Positions 36,197-44,768 are shown, counted from the stretch's first letter. The stretch: 64,000 nucleotides of DNA from Devosia sp. Root685 (GCF_001427875.1 NZ_LMHK01000001.1:498871-562870), one strand, 5' to 3'. Numbers and translations: made by a program. The notes: generated by a model from the letters alone, not told the origin.

Positions 36197-37360
36197 CTAG
36201 GCCGACCGCTGGCCCATGCCGATGGAGAAGGCCTGACGGCGCAGCGATGGCATCAGTTTGAGGGCCCAGAGGCCGCCGGCGCGGAGGGCTTGGGTCGGGA
36301 GCATTTCGCCGAGGAGCGAGCGGAAGAGCGTGTCGACCATGGTGCCGGTGCGCGAGAGGTCGGCGGCGCGGCGGTCGGCATAGGCTTTGCTGGCGCTAGC
36401 GGCCCAATCGGGGGCGGTGCGGTCGGCTTCGGCGAGAACGGCGACGAGGTCGGCAACGTCGCGGAGGCCGAGATTGAGGCCCTGGGCGCCGATGGGCGGG
36501 AAGGCATGGGCGGATTCGCCCACCAGCACCGTGCCATCGTGGCCGGCTTCGGTGACCGTGAGCACGCTCAATGGGAAGATGAAGCTGGGAGAAGCGAGCT
36601 TGATGCTGCCGAAGAGGTTTTGCGAGCGGGTGCGGAAAGCGGCGAGGAGGGCTTCGGGGCCGCCGGCCTGGGTTTGGCGGAGCACCGATTCCTCGTCGAT
36701 CCAGACGAGATTGGCGCGGTTACCACCGGCCGGAACCAGGGTGAAGGGACCGTGGGGATAGTGAAACTCGATGGAGGTGCCGCCGATGGAGCGGCCGAGT
36801 TCGAGATCGCAGACGAGGGCGGATTCCTCGAATTTGTGCTCGCGGGCGGGGAGGCCCGCTTCGGTACGGATCAGGGACTTTTTGCCGTCGGCGCCGACGA
36901 TGAGGGGCGCGGCGACGGTGGCGCCGTCGCTTAGCGTCAATATGCCGAGGTTGTTTTCTCTGACATATGCGGTAACGGCGGCGTTGCGGGTGGTGAGACC
37001 GGTTGTGGGCGCGGCGGACTGGAAACGCTCGAGGAGCGTCGCATTGGCAAAATTCCAGCCGAAGGCGTCGAGGCCGGCTTCCTTGGCGTCGAAGAGGGTT
37101 TCGGGCGCGCGGATGAGGCGGGGCGTGGCGTCGATGATGCGGATGGCGGTCAACGGGTGGCCGGTGCTTTCCGGGCTGTCGATGAGTCCGGAGGACAGCA
37201 GGAAATCGACGCTGGGCATCATCAGGGCCGACGTGCGGCGATCGGGCGGGGCCGTGGGCGCGAGGTGCAGGGTTTCGTAGCCGGCGCGGGCGAGGCTCAC
37301 GGCGGCGGCGAGGCCGGCGAGGCCACCACCCACGACGATGATATCGGTGTTCTCAGTCAT
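36197..37360 (-). CDS. UbiH/COQ6-family FAD-dependent hydroxylase
   Basis: A 387-residue flavoprotein monooxygenase: dinucleotide fingerprint DIIVVGGGLAGLAAAVSLAR (6-25), GADGKKS in place of the family DG motif, and the second FAD motif GESAHAFPPIGAQGLNLGLRD. These place it with the aromatic-ring hydroxylases of ubiquinone synthesis. The ring position cannot be told from sequence, so no gene symbol is given. It is the last gene of a three-gene minus-strand run; its ATG overlaps the upstream stop by four bases. Confidence 0.9.
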   Translation of the reverse strand: MTENTDIIVVGGGLAGLAAAVSLARAGYETLHLAPTAPPDRRTSALMMPSVDFLLSSGLIDSPESTGHPLTAIRIIDATPRLIRAPETLFDAKEAGLDAFGWNFANATLLERFQSAAPTTGLTTRNAAVTAYVRENNLGILTLSDGATVAAPLIVGADGKKSLIRTEAGLPAREHKFEESALVCDLELGRSIGGTSIEFHYPHGPFTLVPAGGNRANLVWIDEESVLRQTQAGGPEALLAAFRTRSQNLFGSIKLASPSFIFPLSVLTVTEAGHDGTVLVGESAHAFPPIGAQGLNLGLRDVADLVAVLAEADRTAPDWAASASKAYADRRAADLSRTGTMVDTLFRSLLGEMLPTQALRAGGLWALKLMPSLRRQAFSIGMGQRSA

Positions 37361-37827
37361 TTGGCATCCGCAAGGCGTTTGGAATGGCCGCTGGGCACGA
37401 TGAGGCTACCGGCATAGGAGCCGGCGACGAGGGCGGCAAGGAAAAGCCAGATCCCGTCCGGCGGGAAGGCCAGGAGCGCGATGGCCGGGCCGGGGCAAAT
37501 GCCGGACATGCCCCAACCGACGCCGAAGAGCGCGGCGCCACCGACGAGGCGGGCATCGATGCGCTTATATTCGGGCTCGTGGAATTCGGTGTCGAAAAGC
37601 GGCGCCGGGCGGCGGCGGCCGATGCGCACGGCGATGAACATGACGAGAATGGCCGGGACGATGACGAAAGCCAGGCTCGGGTCCCAGCCGCCGGTGGGAA
37701 TGGCGGTGAAATCGAGGAAGCGCAGGACTTTTAGGGGATCGACCATTTGCGACACATAGAGGCCGGCGCCGAAGAGGAGGCCGCTGAGGGCTGATGTCGC
37801 GAGATAGGGCGGACGCAGGTTGGCCAT
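37357..37827 (-). CDS. YeeE/YedE-type half transporter (DUF6691)
   Basis: A 156-residue membrane protein with four hydrophobic helices. GLLFGAGLYVSQMVDPLKVLRFLD and FGVGWGMSGICPGPAIALLA carry the conserved Cys of the YeeE/YedE superfamily. Members are linked to uptake of thiosulphate or other sulphur compounds; the family contains the thiosulphate transporter TsuA. It lies directly after a second half (37827-38279), overlapping it by one base, so the two probably form one transporter. Confidence 0.88.
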   Translation of the reverse strand: MANLRPPYLATSALSGLLFGAGLYVSQMVDPLKVLRFLDFTAIPTGGWDPSLAFVIVPAILVMFIAVRIGRRRPAPLFDTEFHEPEYKRIDARLVGGAALFGVGWGMSGICPGPAIALLAFPPDGIWLFLAALVAGSYAGSLIVPSGHSKRLADAK

Positions 37828-38279
37828 CAGACGATCCCCGTCACGGTTACGGTGAGGATGGCGACGCCGAAGAATACCGCAACGGCAACCGCAGAGCGCC
37901 GCGAGAGGCGCGCGAGGCCGCAGACGCCATGGCCCGAGGTGCAGCCATTGCCGATCTTGGTGCCAAAGCCGATAAGGAGGCCGGCGACGATCAGCCAGAC
38001 GGGTGGCGGCACGCCCCAGGCGGCAGGCGGGGGCACAAGCGCGGCCGGTTCGACGCCGCCGACACCGAGCGCGGGGAAAAGCCGGGACGCCGCCCAGGCG
38101 CCGGCCACCAGCGCAACCAGAAACACCAGCCGCCAGACGACGGTCTGCGCGGGCGGCAGCAATTGCCCGAAGATGCCGGAGATACCGGCGAGGCGGCCAT
38201 TGCCGAGCCAGAGCACGGCCGCGGCGAGGCCGATCAGGCTGCCGCCAAGCGCGGCGGAAAGAGGCGTGAAGGATTCCAT
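37827..38279 (-). CDS. YeeE/YedE-type half transporter
   Basis: A 150-residue membrane protein of the YeeE/YedE (sulphur transport) family. It has the hallmark IGFGTKIGNGCTSGHGVCGLA with the conserved Cys pair, and three or four helices. The ATG at 38279 is preceded by GGAG nine bases upstream, so an extra 16 residues read from 38327 are rejected. First gene of the run with DUF6691 and the UbiH-like gene. The role in sulphur-compound import is inferred from the family. Confidence 0.88.
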   Translation of the reverse strand: MESFTPLSAALGGSLIGLAAAVLWLGNGRLAGISGIFGQLLPPAQTVVWRLVFLVALVAGAWAASRLFPALGVGGVEPAALVPPPAAWGVPPPVWLIVAGLLIGFGTKIGNGCTSGHGVCGLARLSRRSAVAVAVFFGVAILTVTVTGIV

Positions 38280-38420
38280 CAAGGGACTCCGGCCAAGAAA
38301 ACGGAACCAGAGCCTAGCACTGGCCATTCACGGCATACCAGCCTCCGATCCGGAGAACCATTTCACGCCTTGCCGCAGGGAAAGAAAAAGCTGCCATAGG
38401 AGTGCGAAAGCCGAAATGGA

Positions 38421-38478
38421 AGGGGGCAGGGCGCTTGTCTTTGCGATCAGGCCCCCTCCACAATCGCAAAAAAGACAA
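38421..38478 (+). promoter_or_regulatory. two interleaved inverted repeats upstream of terC (candidate cis-acting RNA)
   Basis: Arm pair 1 is AGGGGGC (38421-38427) with GCCCCCT (38451-38457). Arm pair 2 is TTGTCTTTGCGAT (38435-38447) with ATCGCAAAAAAGACAA (38463-38478). The pairs cross, so as RNA they would form a pseudoknot or two mutually exclusive hairpins. The site ends 41 bases before terC. No clear match to the yybP-ykoY manganese riboswitch was seen. The rest of the 240-bp gap holds no gene. Confidence 0.45.
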
Positions 38479-38519
38479 TAGACTCGCGCGCAACGAGAAT
38501 TTCCATTACGGAATCCACC

Positions 38520-39422
38520 ATGCTTGAGCTTCTCTACGATCCCAATGTCTGGGTCGCCTTCCTCACCCTGACGATCATGGAGATCGTGCTGGGCATCGAC
38601 AATATCGTGTTCATTTCGGTGCTGGTGTCGCGCCTGCCGCGCGAGCAGGCGGAATTTGCAAGAAAACTCGGTATCGGCCTGGCGCTGGTGTTCCGCATCA
38701 TTCTCCTGCTGCTGATCAGCGTGATCGTGCAGCTCAAGGAGCCGGTGTTTACCGCTTTCGACCATGCCTTCTCGTGGAAGGACATCATTCTCATCGCCGG
38801 TGGCGCCTTCCTGATCTACAAGGCGACCCATGAAATGCATGCGGCCATCGAAGAGCCGCACGAGGCTGGCCTCAAGGAGGCTGCCAAGGCGAGCCTCCAG
38901 GCTATCCTGTTGCAGATCGTCGTCATCGACGCGGTATTTTCCATCGACTCGATCATTACCGCCGTGGGCATGGTGCCGGCGGATCAGGTCGGGGTGATGA
39001 TCGCCGCCGTGATTGTCGCCGTTGCCGTGATGTTCTTCGCCTCCGGCCCGATTGCCAAATTCGTGGCCGATCACCCGACCACGAAGATGCTGGCGCTGGC
39101 CTTCCTGTTGCTGATCGGCGTGACGCTGGTGGCCGACGGGCTCGGTCTGCACATTCCCAAGGGCTATATCTATTCGGCCATGGCCTTCTCGGTGCTGGTG
39201 GAGGCGGTCAACATCCTTGCCAAGGGCCGCAAGCTGCGCGCTTCGGGCGGGGGCACGGGCAAGAATCAGATGACGCCCTTTACCGGCGATACGGGCTCGG
39301 TGTCGGCAGCGGCAGGCGTTGCCGCTGTGAGTGGCGCAAAACCCCGCCCCAAGACACCGGCGGCAAGGCAAGCGCAGTCGCGGCCCAAATCGGCGCCGCG
39401 CAAGCCGAGGGCGCCCAAATGA
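38520..39422 (+). CDS. TerC-family integral membrane protein
   Basis: A 300-residue protein with about seven or eight helices and the two acidic TerC signatures EIVLGIDNIVFISVLVSRLP and VVIDAVFSIDSIITAVGM. These Asp/Glu residues are thought to bind metal. Relatives (Alx, MeeF/MeeY) export manganese or help metalate secreted enzymes. The C-terminal about 60 residues are a basic, Ala/Pro/Lys-rich cytoplasmic tail absent from minimal family members. Its stop overlaps the qor start by four bases. Confidence 0.92.
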   Translation: MLELLYDPNVWVAFLTLTIMEIVLGIDNIVFISVLVSRLPREQAEFARKLGIGLALVFRIILLLLISVIVQLKEPVFTAFDHAFSWKDIILIAGGAFLIYKATHEMHAAIEEPHEAGLKEAAKASLQAILLQIVVIDAVFSIDSIITAVGMVPADQVGVMIAAVIVAVAVMFFASGPIAKFVADHPTTKMLALAFLLLIGVTLVADGLGLHIPKGYIYSAMAFSVLVEAVNILAKGRKLRASGGGTGKNQMTPFTGDTGSVSAAAGVAAVSGAKPRPKTPAARQAQSRPKSAPRKPRAPK

Positions 39423-40390
39423 CCCGCGTCGTTGCCATCAACCAGACCGGCGGCCCGGAAGTGCTGTCGGTCGAGGACTGGCCGGTGAAGGAGCCGGGTC
39501 CGGGGCAAGCGCTGATCGAGCAAAAGGCGATCGGCCTCAATTTCATCGACACCTATCAGCGCTCGGGGCTTTACCCGCAGCCGCTGCCCTTCGTGGGCGG
39601 CAATGAAGGGGCCGGCGTCGTTCGTGCTGTTGGACCCGGCGTAACCGCGGTCAAGGTTGGCGATCGGGTTTGCTATCAGGGGCAGGTGGGTGCCTATGCC
39701 GCTGAGCGTCTGGCGGCGGTCGAAAAGCTCATTCCCATTCCCGACGGGGTCGATGACGAAACGGCGGCGGCGGTCGTGCTCAAGGGGCTGACTGCCTACT
39801 TCCTGCTGTTCAAGACATGGCCGGTTGAGGCCGGGCAGACCATTCTTTGGCACGCTGCGGCGGGCGGAACCGGCCTCATTGCGACGCAATGGGCCAAGGC
39901 GCTGGGCGCGACGGTGATCGGCACGGCGGGCGGGGCGGCAAAGGTCGCGCTCGCCAAGGCGCATGGCTGCGATCATGTGATCGATTACCGCGCCGAGGAT
40001 TTTCCGGCGCGGGTGCGCGAGATCACCGGGGGCAAGGGCGTCGATGTCGTCTATGACGGCGTCGGCAAGTCAACGTTTGAGGGCTCGCTCGACTGCCTGC
40101 GGCCGCGTGGGCTGCTCGCCAGTTTCGGTAATGCCTCGGGCGTGGTTTCGATTCCCGACCTGACCGTGCTGTCACGAAAAGGCTCACTCTATGTGACGCG
40201 ACCGACCGGTGGCCACTATTTCACCAAGCGCGAGGATCTGCTGGAGGGCGCCGAGGCGCTGTTCGGCGCGATCAAATCGGGGGCGATAAAGGTCGGGATC
40301 GGCGCTCGGTTCAAGCTGGAAGAGGCCGAAAAGGCGCATCGGGCCCTTGAGGGACGCGAGACGACCGGCTCGGTGGTGCTGACGCCGTAG
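39419..40390 (+). CDS. NADPH:quinone oxidoreductase, zinc-independent MDR family
   Basis: A 323-residue medium-chain reductase matching quinone oxidoreductase 1: FIDTYQRSGLYP, FVGGNEGAGVV, LKGLTAYFLLFKTW, and the nucleotide loop AAAGGTGLIATQWAKALG. RPTGGHYF follows near the C-terminus. It lacks zinc-ligand Cys residues. It reduces quinones or other electrophilic carbonyls with NADPH. It is translationally coupled to terC. Confidence 0.93.
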   Translation: MTRVVAINQTGGPEVLSVEDWPVKEPGPGQALIEQKAIGLNFIDTYQRSGLYPQPLPFVGGNEGAGVVRAVGPGVTAVKVGDRVCYQGQVGAYAAERLAAVEKLIPIPDGVDDETAAAVVLKGLTAYFLLFKTWPVEAGQTILWHAAAGGTGLIATQWAKALGATVIGTAGGAAKVALAKAHGCDHVIDYRAEDFPARVREITGGKGVDVVYDGVGKSTFEGSLDCLRPRGLLASFGNASGVVSIPDLTVLSRKGSLYVTRPTGGHYFTKREDLLEGAEALFGAIKSGAIKVGIGARFKLEEAEKAHRALEGRETTGSVVLTP

Positions 40391-40514
40391 CGAAGGTTGC
40401 GGGGGAAACATGCTTCATTTCAGTACTGACGGTGGGGATGAACGGGGAGCAACAAGCAACGTCGGCGCGTCGCCACTGGACAGCGCTAAAAGCCGACGCT
40501 AAAGGCAGTGCCAC

Positions 40515-40604
40515 GGGTAGGTGGCAGAGCGGTTGATTGCTCCGGTCTTGAAAACCGGCGAAGGTGAAAGCCTTCCGGGGGTTCGAATCCCTCCCTACCC
40601 GCCA
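40515..40604 (+). tRNA. tRNA-Ser (anticodon TGA)
   Basis: A 90-base class II tRNA with acceptor GGGTAGG / CCTACCC, anticodon stem CCGGT/ACCGG around CTTGAAA (anticodon TGA), long variable arm (GAAGGTGAAAGCCTTC) and T-arm GGGTTCGAATCCC. CCA is encoded. Its last seven bases are part of a direct repeat found again at 41281. Confidence 0.97.
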
Positions 40605-40650
40605 TCTCCGCTGATTGCACGCTATGGCACTGTATTGCTGCCGATCACCG
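40598..40650 (+). repeat. att-like direct repeat R1, tRNA-Ser copy
   Basis: CCCGCCATCTCCGCTGAT (40598-40615) covers the tRNA 3' end and is repeated exactly at 41281-41298. Similarity continues in patches (CTATGGC, GCCGAT-ACCG) for about 50 bases. The 40605-40819 gap holds R1 and R2 and no credible gene. Confidence 0.7.
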
Positions 40651-40676
40651 CATTCCGCGGGGTGAGAGAGCAAACT

Positions 40677-40701
40677 GCCGGTTCTACGCTATAGCCCGAT
40701 A
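40677..40701 (+). repeat. repeat R2, copy 1
   Basis: The 25-bp sequence containing TTCTACGCTATAGCCCGATA matches 41969-41993 with two mismatches. A 14-bp part (CTACGCTATAGCCC) is also found inverted at about 41239-41252. Confidence 0.65.
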
Positions 40702-40819
40702 TAATCTTGAGAGCAGCGACGGCGGCATCCAGCCCAATGCGGTTGTAGTTGATCCATAAGGCACAATTCAAAAGCGGCCGTACACCGATTTGGTTGGGGG
40801 CTGCCTGGGTGGCCATATC

Positions 40820-41110
40820 TCAAGTGTTTGTCTTGCGTTGTCGTAGCCATGGGATCACGGCGTCAGCCTCCCGCTCGCAATCGTCCAGCGTGCTGAAGAG
40901 GCCGGATACTTCGGTGATTGACCAGTACCCCTCGTCATACAGGCCTTCTTCTATTTCAGCCGGGTGCCACCACCGCCGAACGATGTAGCGATGAAGATCC
41001 CCCGCGAGAGACTTCTGAGAAACAATTTCCGTGAAGCCCTCAGGGCTTTCAGGGCCTCTGATGGCCCGTATGTCTATCCACTCGGCCAATGTGTCCTCAA
41101 ACGCTATCAC
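40820..41110 (-). CDS. hypothetical protein between the att-like repeats
   Basis: A 96-residue acidic protein with many Trp and Tyr residues (AEWIDIRAIRGPES, IVRRWWHPAEIEEGLYDEGYW), all apparently soluble. No family was recognised. The start is a GTG with no good Shine-Dalgarno, so the N-terminus is uncertain. It is the only gene between R1 (40598) and R1' (41281), and codon use is less GC-biased than in the core genes, consistent with acquired DNA. Confidence 0.5.
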   Translation of the reverse strand: MIAFEDTLAEWIDIRAIRGPESPEGFTEIVSQKSLAGDLHRYIVRRWWHPAEIEEGLYDEGYWSITEVSGLFSTLDDCEREADAVIPWLRQRKTNT

Positions 41111-41280
41111 GGCTCAACATCCCGCGCGGCAAACCATAACCTCAAGATGCGCGGATGTCGTCCCGCTCTCGTCTTTCGACAGCGCTGTTGGTCAGCTTCT
41201 CACGCCCTTCGGCTCTTTGCTCATGCCTAAATTTTAGAGGGCTATAGCGTAGGCGTAGTTCTGCGTTTCGTCGGTGTCAG

Positions 41281-41333
41281 CCCGCCATCTCCGCTGATCG
41301 GCCTCTATGGCTCGTTTTTGCCGCCGATTACCG
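41281..41333 (+). repeat. att-like direct repeat R1', distal copy
   Basis: An exact 18-base copy of the tRNA-Ser 3'-end repeat (CCCGCCATCTCCGCTGAT), followed by patchy similarity, 683 bases from the tRNA copy. The 318-bp gene-free stretch 41111-41428 also holds the inverted R2 fragment near 41239-41252 and nothing else that I can name. Confidence 0.7.
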
Positions 41334-41428
41334 GGCGGCACGCCGCCCTAGGCATGACATGCGGATTTTCAAAGCTGACCGCTTTGTTGGGCCTGTGCTA
41401 ATCTTGGACCAACTGCGGAGAATGGCCC

Positions 41429-41935
41429 ATGATTGTCTTTCGACAAGCAGAACAGCATGATGTGGCACGGCTCCGTGACTTAGCCACCGAAACGTACGTG
41501 ACCGCTTTCGGGCACTCGTTTGAGCCATCAAATCTGGCTGCGCACCTTGCCAACAACCTGTCCGTTCCGTGTTTCGAGAATATCCTTCACCGGGACGTTG
41601 TGCTGGTTGCCGTACAGGACGACGCGTTTGTAGGCTTCCTTCAGTTCGGACACTATGAAGGCGGTAAAGCCTGGGAGATCCGGCGGGTCTACGTGCAATC
41701 GAGATCGCAAAATGCGGGAATCGGTCAGCGACTGATGGAGCAGGCGCTTCGTCGTCCTGAGCTGTCCAAAGCAGAAGACATTTACCTCGACGTTTGGGAA
41801 GAGAACGTGGCAGCGCAAAGGTTCTATCGCCGTTTCGGCTTCTGTCCCATCGGCAAACGCGAGTTTCGTGTAGCAAGCGGCGAAGTGACGGGCAGTGATC
41901 TGATCATGCTGCGGCGCAAATCCAGAGCGGCATGA
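41429..41935 (+). CDS. GNAT-family N-acetyltransferase
   Basis: A 168-residue acetyltransferase with RRVYVQSRSQNAGIGQRLME (acetyl-CoA loop, about 87-106) and LDVWEENVAAQRFYRRFGFC, resembling RimI/PaiA-type proteins that acetylate polyamines or protein N-termini. GGAG lies before the ATG. It is in the accessory-looking region downstream of tRNA-Ser, directly after repeat R1' and before R2'. Confidence 0.88.
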   Translation: MIVFRQAEQHDVARLRDLATETYVTAFGHSFEPSNLAAHLANNLSVPCFENILHRDVVLVAVQDDAFVGFLQFGHYEGGKAWEIRRVYVQSRSQNAGIGQRLMEQALRRPELSKAEDIYLDVWEENVAAQRFYRRFGFCPIGKREFRVASGEVTGSDLIMLRRKSRAA

Positions 41936-41968
41936 AAGCCGCACGTTCACCAAGCGGCACGGCCCAGC

Positions 41969-41993
41969 GCCGATTCTACGCCATAGCCCGATA
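41969..41993 (+). repeat. repeat R2, copy 2
   Basis: Contains TTCTACGCCATAGCCCGATA, matching 40677-40701 with two mismatches over 25 bases. It is 34 bases after the GNAT stop. The remainder of 41936-42161 shows no gene. Confidence 0.65.
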
Positions 41994-42161
41994 GAGATGG
42001 CTGGAACCGACCCCACTTCGGCCATGCCGTCCCTTAGTTCGCTGTCCCGGAAGCGGACCTAATCTCACGCCGCACCCCGGCAGATCCAATAAAGTCAAAT
42101 GCGATCAAGCGCGTCTCCATCCGGGCAGGCATTTGGACGGCGTGAACGAGAAGGAGCATTC

Positions 42162-42986
42162 ATGCCGGTTTTGGATCGGGTGATCTGGCAGATCGAAGTG
42201 GACCTAACTTCAGAAGTGACGCTTCAGTCGCTTTCAGAGCGGTGCGCCGTCAATATCCACCACATGTGCCGGGTTTTTCAGCTCGCTACATCCATGACGA
42301 TCATGTCCTACGTTCGAGCGCGCAGGCTCTCCAATGCAGCGCGCGCGATCACCAGCAGCAACCAAAGCATACTCAATGTGGCGTTGGACGCTGGCTATGG
42401 GTCTCACGAGGCGTTCACACGTGCCTTTGCAAGCTATTTCGGCATCACGCCACGTCAGCTTCGCAAGGAACAACCAACTGTAACCCTTAGCCTTATGGAG
42501 CCGTACGAAATGAATAAAGAAATGATCGTGCCGGTCAGTGCACCCCGCAAAGAGCACCGCTCTGCATTCCGTGTTGTCGGCTTCGGCGCCGATTGTTCGT
42601 TTGCGCAGACCGGCGCCATTCCCACTCTCTGGCAGTCATTCAATCCCCGGGCCGGCGACGTCAAGGGCGCTGTCACTGGTGCGGCCTATGGCGTGTGCTG
42701 CCTGGCCGATCAGGCCGGTAACTTCCGCTACATTGCAGGCGTGGAGGCCACGGGACCGACGGCCGGCATGGAAGCGGTTGACCTGCCTTCGCAGCTCTAT
42801 GCGGTGTTCACGCATAGCGGTCATATCTCCGACCTGCCCAAGACAGCTTATACGATCTGGAACAAGTTTTTGCCCGAAGCGGGAATGGAACCCGCCAAGG
42901 CACCAGACTTTGAACGATACGACAACCGGTTTGACGGAGAAACCGGGCGCGGAGTCGTAGAGATATGGGTGCCAATTGTCTCCTGA
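42162..42986 (+). CDS. AraC-type regulator with GyrI-like effector domain
   Basis: A 274-residue protein. An N-terminal AraC/XylS double helix-turn-helix (about 8-105: LQSLSERCAVNIHHMCRVFQ, then ILNVALDAGYGSHEAFTRAF and FGITPRQLRK) is followed by a GyrI-like small-molecule-binding domain (about 125-274). The architecture matches Rob/SoxS-like regulators with a ligand pocket, often of drug-resistance genes. AAGGAG lies before the ATG at 42162, so the upstream 21 residues are rejected. It may control nearby accessory acetyltransferases (inference). Confidence 0.9.
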   Translation: MPVLDRVIWQIEVDLTSEVTLQSLSERCAVNIHHMCRVFQLATSMTIMSYVRARRLSNAARAITSSNQSILNVALDAGYGSHEAFTRAFASYFGITPRQLRKEQPTVTLSLMEPYEMNKEMIVPVSAPRKEHRSAFRVVGFGADCSFAQTGAIPTLWQSFNPRAGDVKGAVTGAAYGVCCLADQAGNFRYIAGVEATGPTAGMEAVDLPSQLYAVFTHSGHISDLPKTAYTIWNKFLPEAGMEPAKAPDFERYDNRFDGETGRGVVEIWVPIVS

Positions 42987-43158
42987 AGGTTCGCTCAGGG
43001 GTGGGGCGAGGGCCGGAATATGCTCTGGAGCTTGAAACCCTTCCAAGCTGGCAGCTTTTCAACGGTCGAGTTGTAAAGCCGCCGGTCTGTTCCCCACCCC
43101 AAGCAAGCCGCAAGCTCTTTCGTCAATTTGGAGGGCGGGCGGCACGGCCCGGCTGGCT

Positions 43159-43677
43159 TCATGTATTGCCGGGCCAGAATTGCTCTGGGCGCAGGCGCGC
43201 CATCAGAAATATGTCTACCGCGCCGGAGTTCCTCATGCGGGCGCGGAGCTTTCGTCCTTCATCCACAAAGCCGAAGCGTCGGTAAAGCGCTATGGCCTTG
43301 TGATTGTCCGAGTGGACGCTCAGTTCGATACGCAGGACGTTGCAGGCATCGGCGGCCGCGATCGTGTCCACCAAAAGCTGCTTGCCAATGCCGCGGCCGC
43401 GCCACTCTGCGACGACACCCATGCCGAGTTCGCCCACATGGCTTTCGTGCCGCCCGCTGGCGCGGACGATGTCGCACCATCCGACAACACCGTCTTGTTC
43501 GCTGATCGCCACAAGCTGCGGGTTTTGACTCTCGATGTTTTGACGCACGAAACTCGCCACGGCGTCGATAGGAGGGGCGGCGTCGCTTCGCAGGAAGCTC
43601 GACTCGCGAGCGACGGAATCGAGAGCGGCATGAAAGCCGCCGATATCGTTCTCGGTTATAGGCCGAACCTGCACCAT
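43159..43677 (-). CDS. GNAT-family N-acetyltransferase
   Basis: A 172-residue acetyltransferase with MGVVAEWRGRGIGKQLLVDT as the acetyl-CoA loop, ELSVHSDNHKAIALYRRFGF and a C-terminal DIFLMARL strand, typical of the phosphinothricin/ribosomal-protein acetyltransferase-like group. The ATG at 43677 has GGGGGA eight bases upstream; an ATG five codons earlier is an alternative. It converges with the AraC/GyrI gene; the 172-bp gap between them holds no clear feature. Confidence 0.87.
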   Translation of the reverse strand: MVQVRPITENDIGGFHAALDSVARESSFLRSDAAPPIDAVASFVRQNIESQNPQLVAISEQDGVVGWCDIVRASGRHESHVGELGMGVVAEWRGRGIGKQLLVDTIAAADACNVLRIELSVHSDNHKAIALYRRFGFVDEGRKLRARMRNSGAVDIFLMARLRPEQFWPGNT

Positions 43678-43809
43678 GAATTTGTCCCCCATCCCTCGAC
43701 CCGATCGTTACACTACTGGCGCGGCTTCTCAAGCGGCCAACATAAGGTGGCCCAACTCGCGTGGTTCTTTATGAATTGAGGAACGGTAGGGCGCTCGGAG
43801 ATTGGACCT

Positions 43810-44250
43810 ATGGCTGTCAAACGGATGGATAATGTCGGGATCGTCGTCGATGATCTCGAGGAGGCGATCGCGTTCTTTGGCGAGATCGGACTTGAGCTTG
43901 AGGGGCGGGCGATGGTCGAGGGTGAGTGGGCGGGACGCGTCACGGGCCTCGGCGATCAGACCGTCGAAATTGCCATGATGCGCACGCCGGACGGCCACAG
44001 CCGGCTCGAACTGTCCCGCTTCATCATGCCTGAAGTCGTTGAGGACCATCGGAATGCCCCGGTCAACGCGCTGGGCTATCTTCGGGTCATGTTTGCCGTG
44101 GACGATATCGACGAGACGCTGGCAAGGCTGCGTCAGCGCCAGGCGCAACTGGTTGGCGAGGTCGTTGACTACATGAACGTCTATCGGCTCTGCTACATCC
44201 GCGGGCCTGGTGGGCTGCTGATCGGGCTTGCGCAGGAACTCGGCTCTTGA
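43810..44250 (+). CDS. VOC-family (glyoxalase/dioxygenase-fold) protein
   Basis: A 146-residue protein with two beta-alpha-beta-beta-beta halves: RMDNVGIVVDDLEEAIAFFG at the start and LRVMFAVDDIDETLARL in the second half. VYRLCYIRGPGGLLIGLAQEL is at the end. Candidate metal residues include Glu in RLELSRF and Glu in LAQEL. Members include glyoxalases and bleomycin/fosfomycin resistance proteins; substrate unknown. Confidence 0.87.
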   Translation: MAVKRMDNVGIVVDDLEEAIAFFGEIGLELEGRAMVEGEWAGRVTGLGDQTVEIAMMRTPDGHSRLELSRFIMPEVVEDHRNAPVNALGYLRVMFAVDDIDETLARLRQRQAQLVGEVVDYMNVYRLCYIRGPGGLLIGLAQELGS

Positions 44251-44314
44251 GCGGGCAGGCGCGATCAGGCTATGAGGCGGCTGACAACGTTTCGTCAGCC
44301 CAAGGAAAGCACGC

Positions 44315-44551
44315 ATGAGCCGCAAGGAATTTGACGCATCGCGCATGCGGCGCATGAAACGCACGGCAGCGCGTTATGACCTGACCATTCTGACCGCAGA
44401 GAAACTGAAGGTTTTGGGACAGCCGGGCGGCCACGCCCTGCGGCACGATAAGACCTTCAAGATCGTCTATGGTGATGTGCCCAAACCATTTTCCGCGTCG
44501 CTCGACGATATCGAGAAATATCTCGAAAAGCTTGAGGCGGGGGAAGCGTAA
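44315..44551 (+). CDS. small basic hypothetical protein
   Basis: A 78-residue protein starting MSRKEFDASRMRRMKRTAAR, basic at the N-terminus and acidic at the C-terminus (DDIEKYLEKLEAGEA, a likely helix). No family is recognised and there is no signal peptide. AAGGAAAG precedes the ATG. It stands after the VOC gene in the same direction. Confidence 0.6.
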   Translation: MSRKEFDASRMRRMKRTAARYDLTILTAEKLKVLGQPGGHALRHDKTFKIVYGDVPKPFSASLDDIEKYLEKLEAGEA

Positions 44552-44768
44552 GCGAGGCTGACCTTTCTGGCAACCTTGCGAATGACCCGTGCTGGTACAT
44601 TCCGTTATTTATTCCGTAACAGGAATCGGCTCACACTGGTCTCGTAAGCTCCCTAGAGAAGTTCGTCGTCTCTGAAGCGCTGAACGGTCTCTAGGTTCTT
44701 GGATCGCGTTTTCGATTCTCAAGTGGTTCGCCACTTTGCCTCGAAACGCTCTATTGGAGGCGCGCACA

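Noticed and set aside
38421..38478. yybP-ykoY manganese riboswitch before terC
   Set aside because: The conserved loop sequences of that riboswitch are not present; only crossing inverted repeats are seen.
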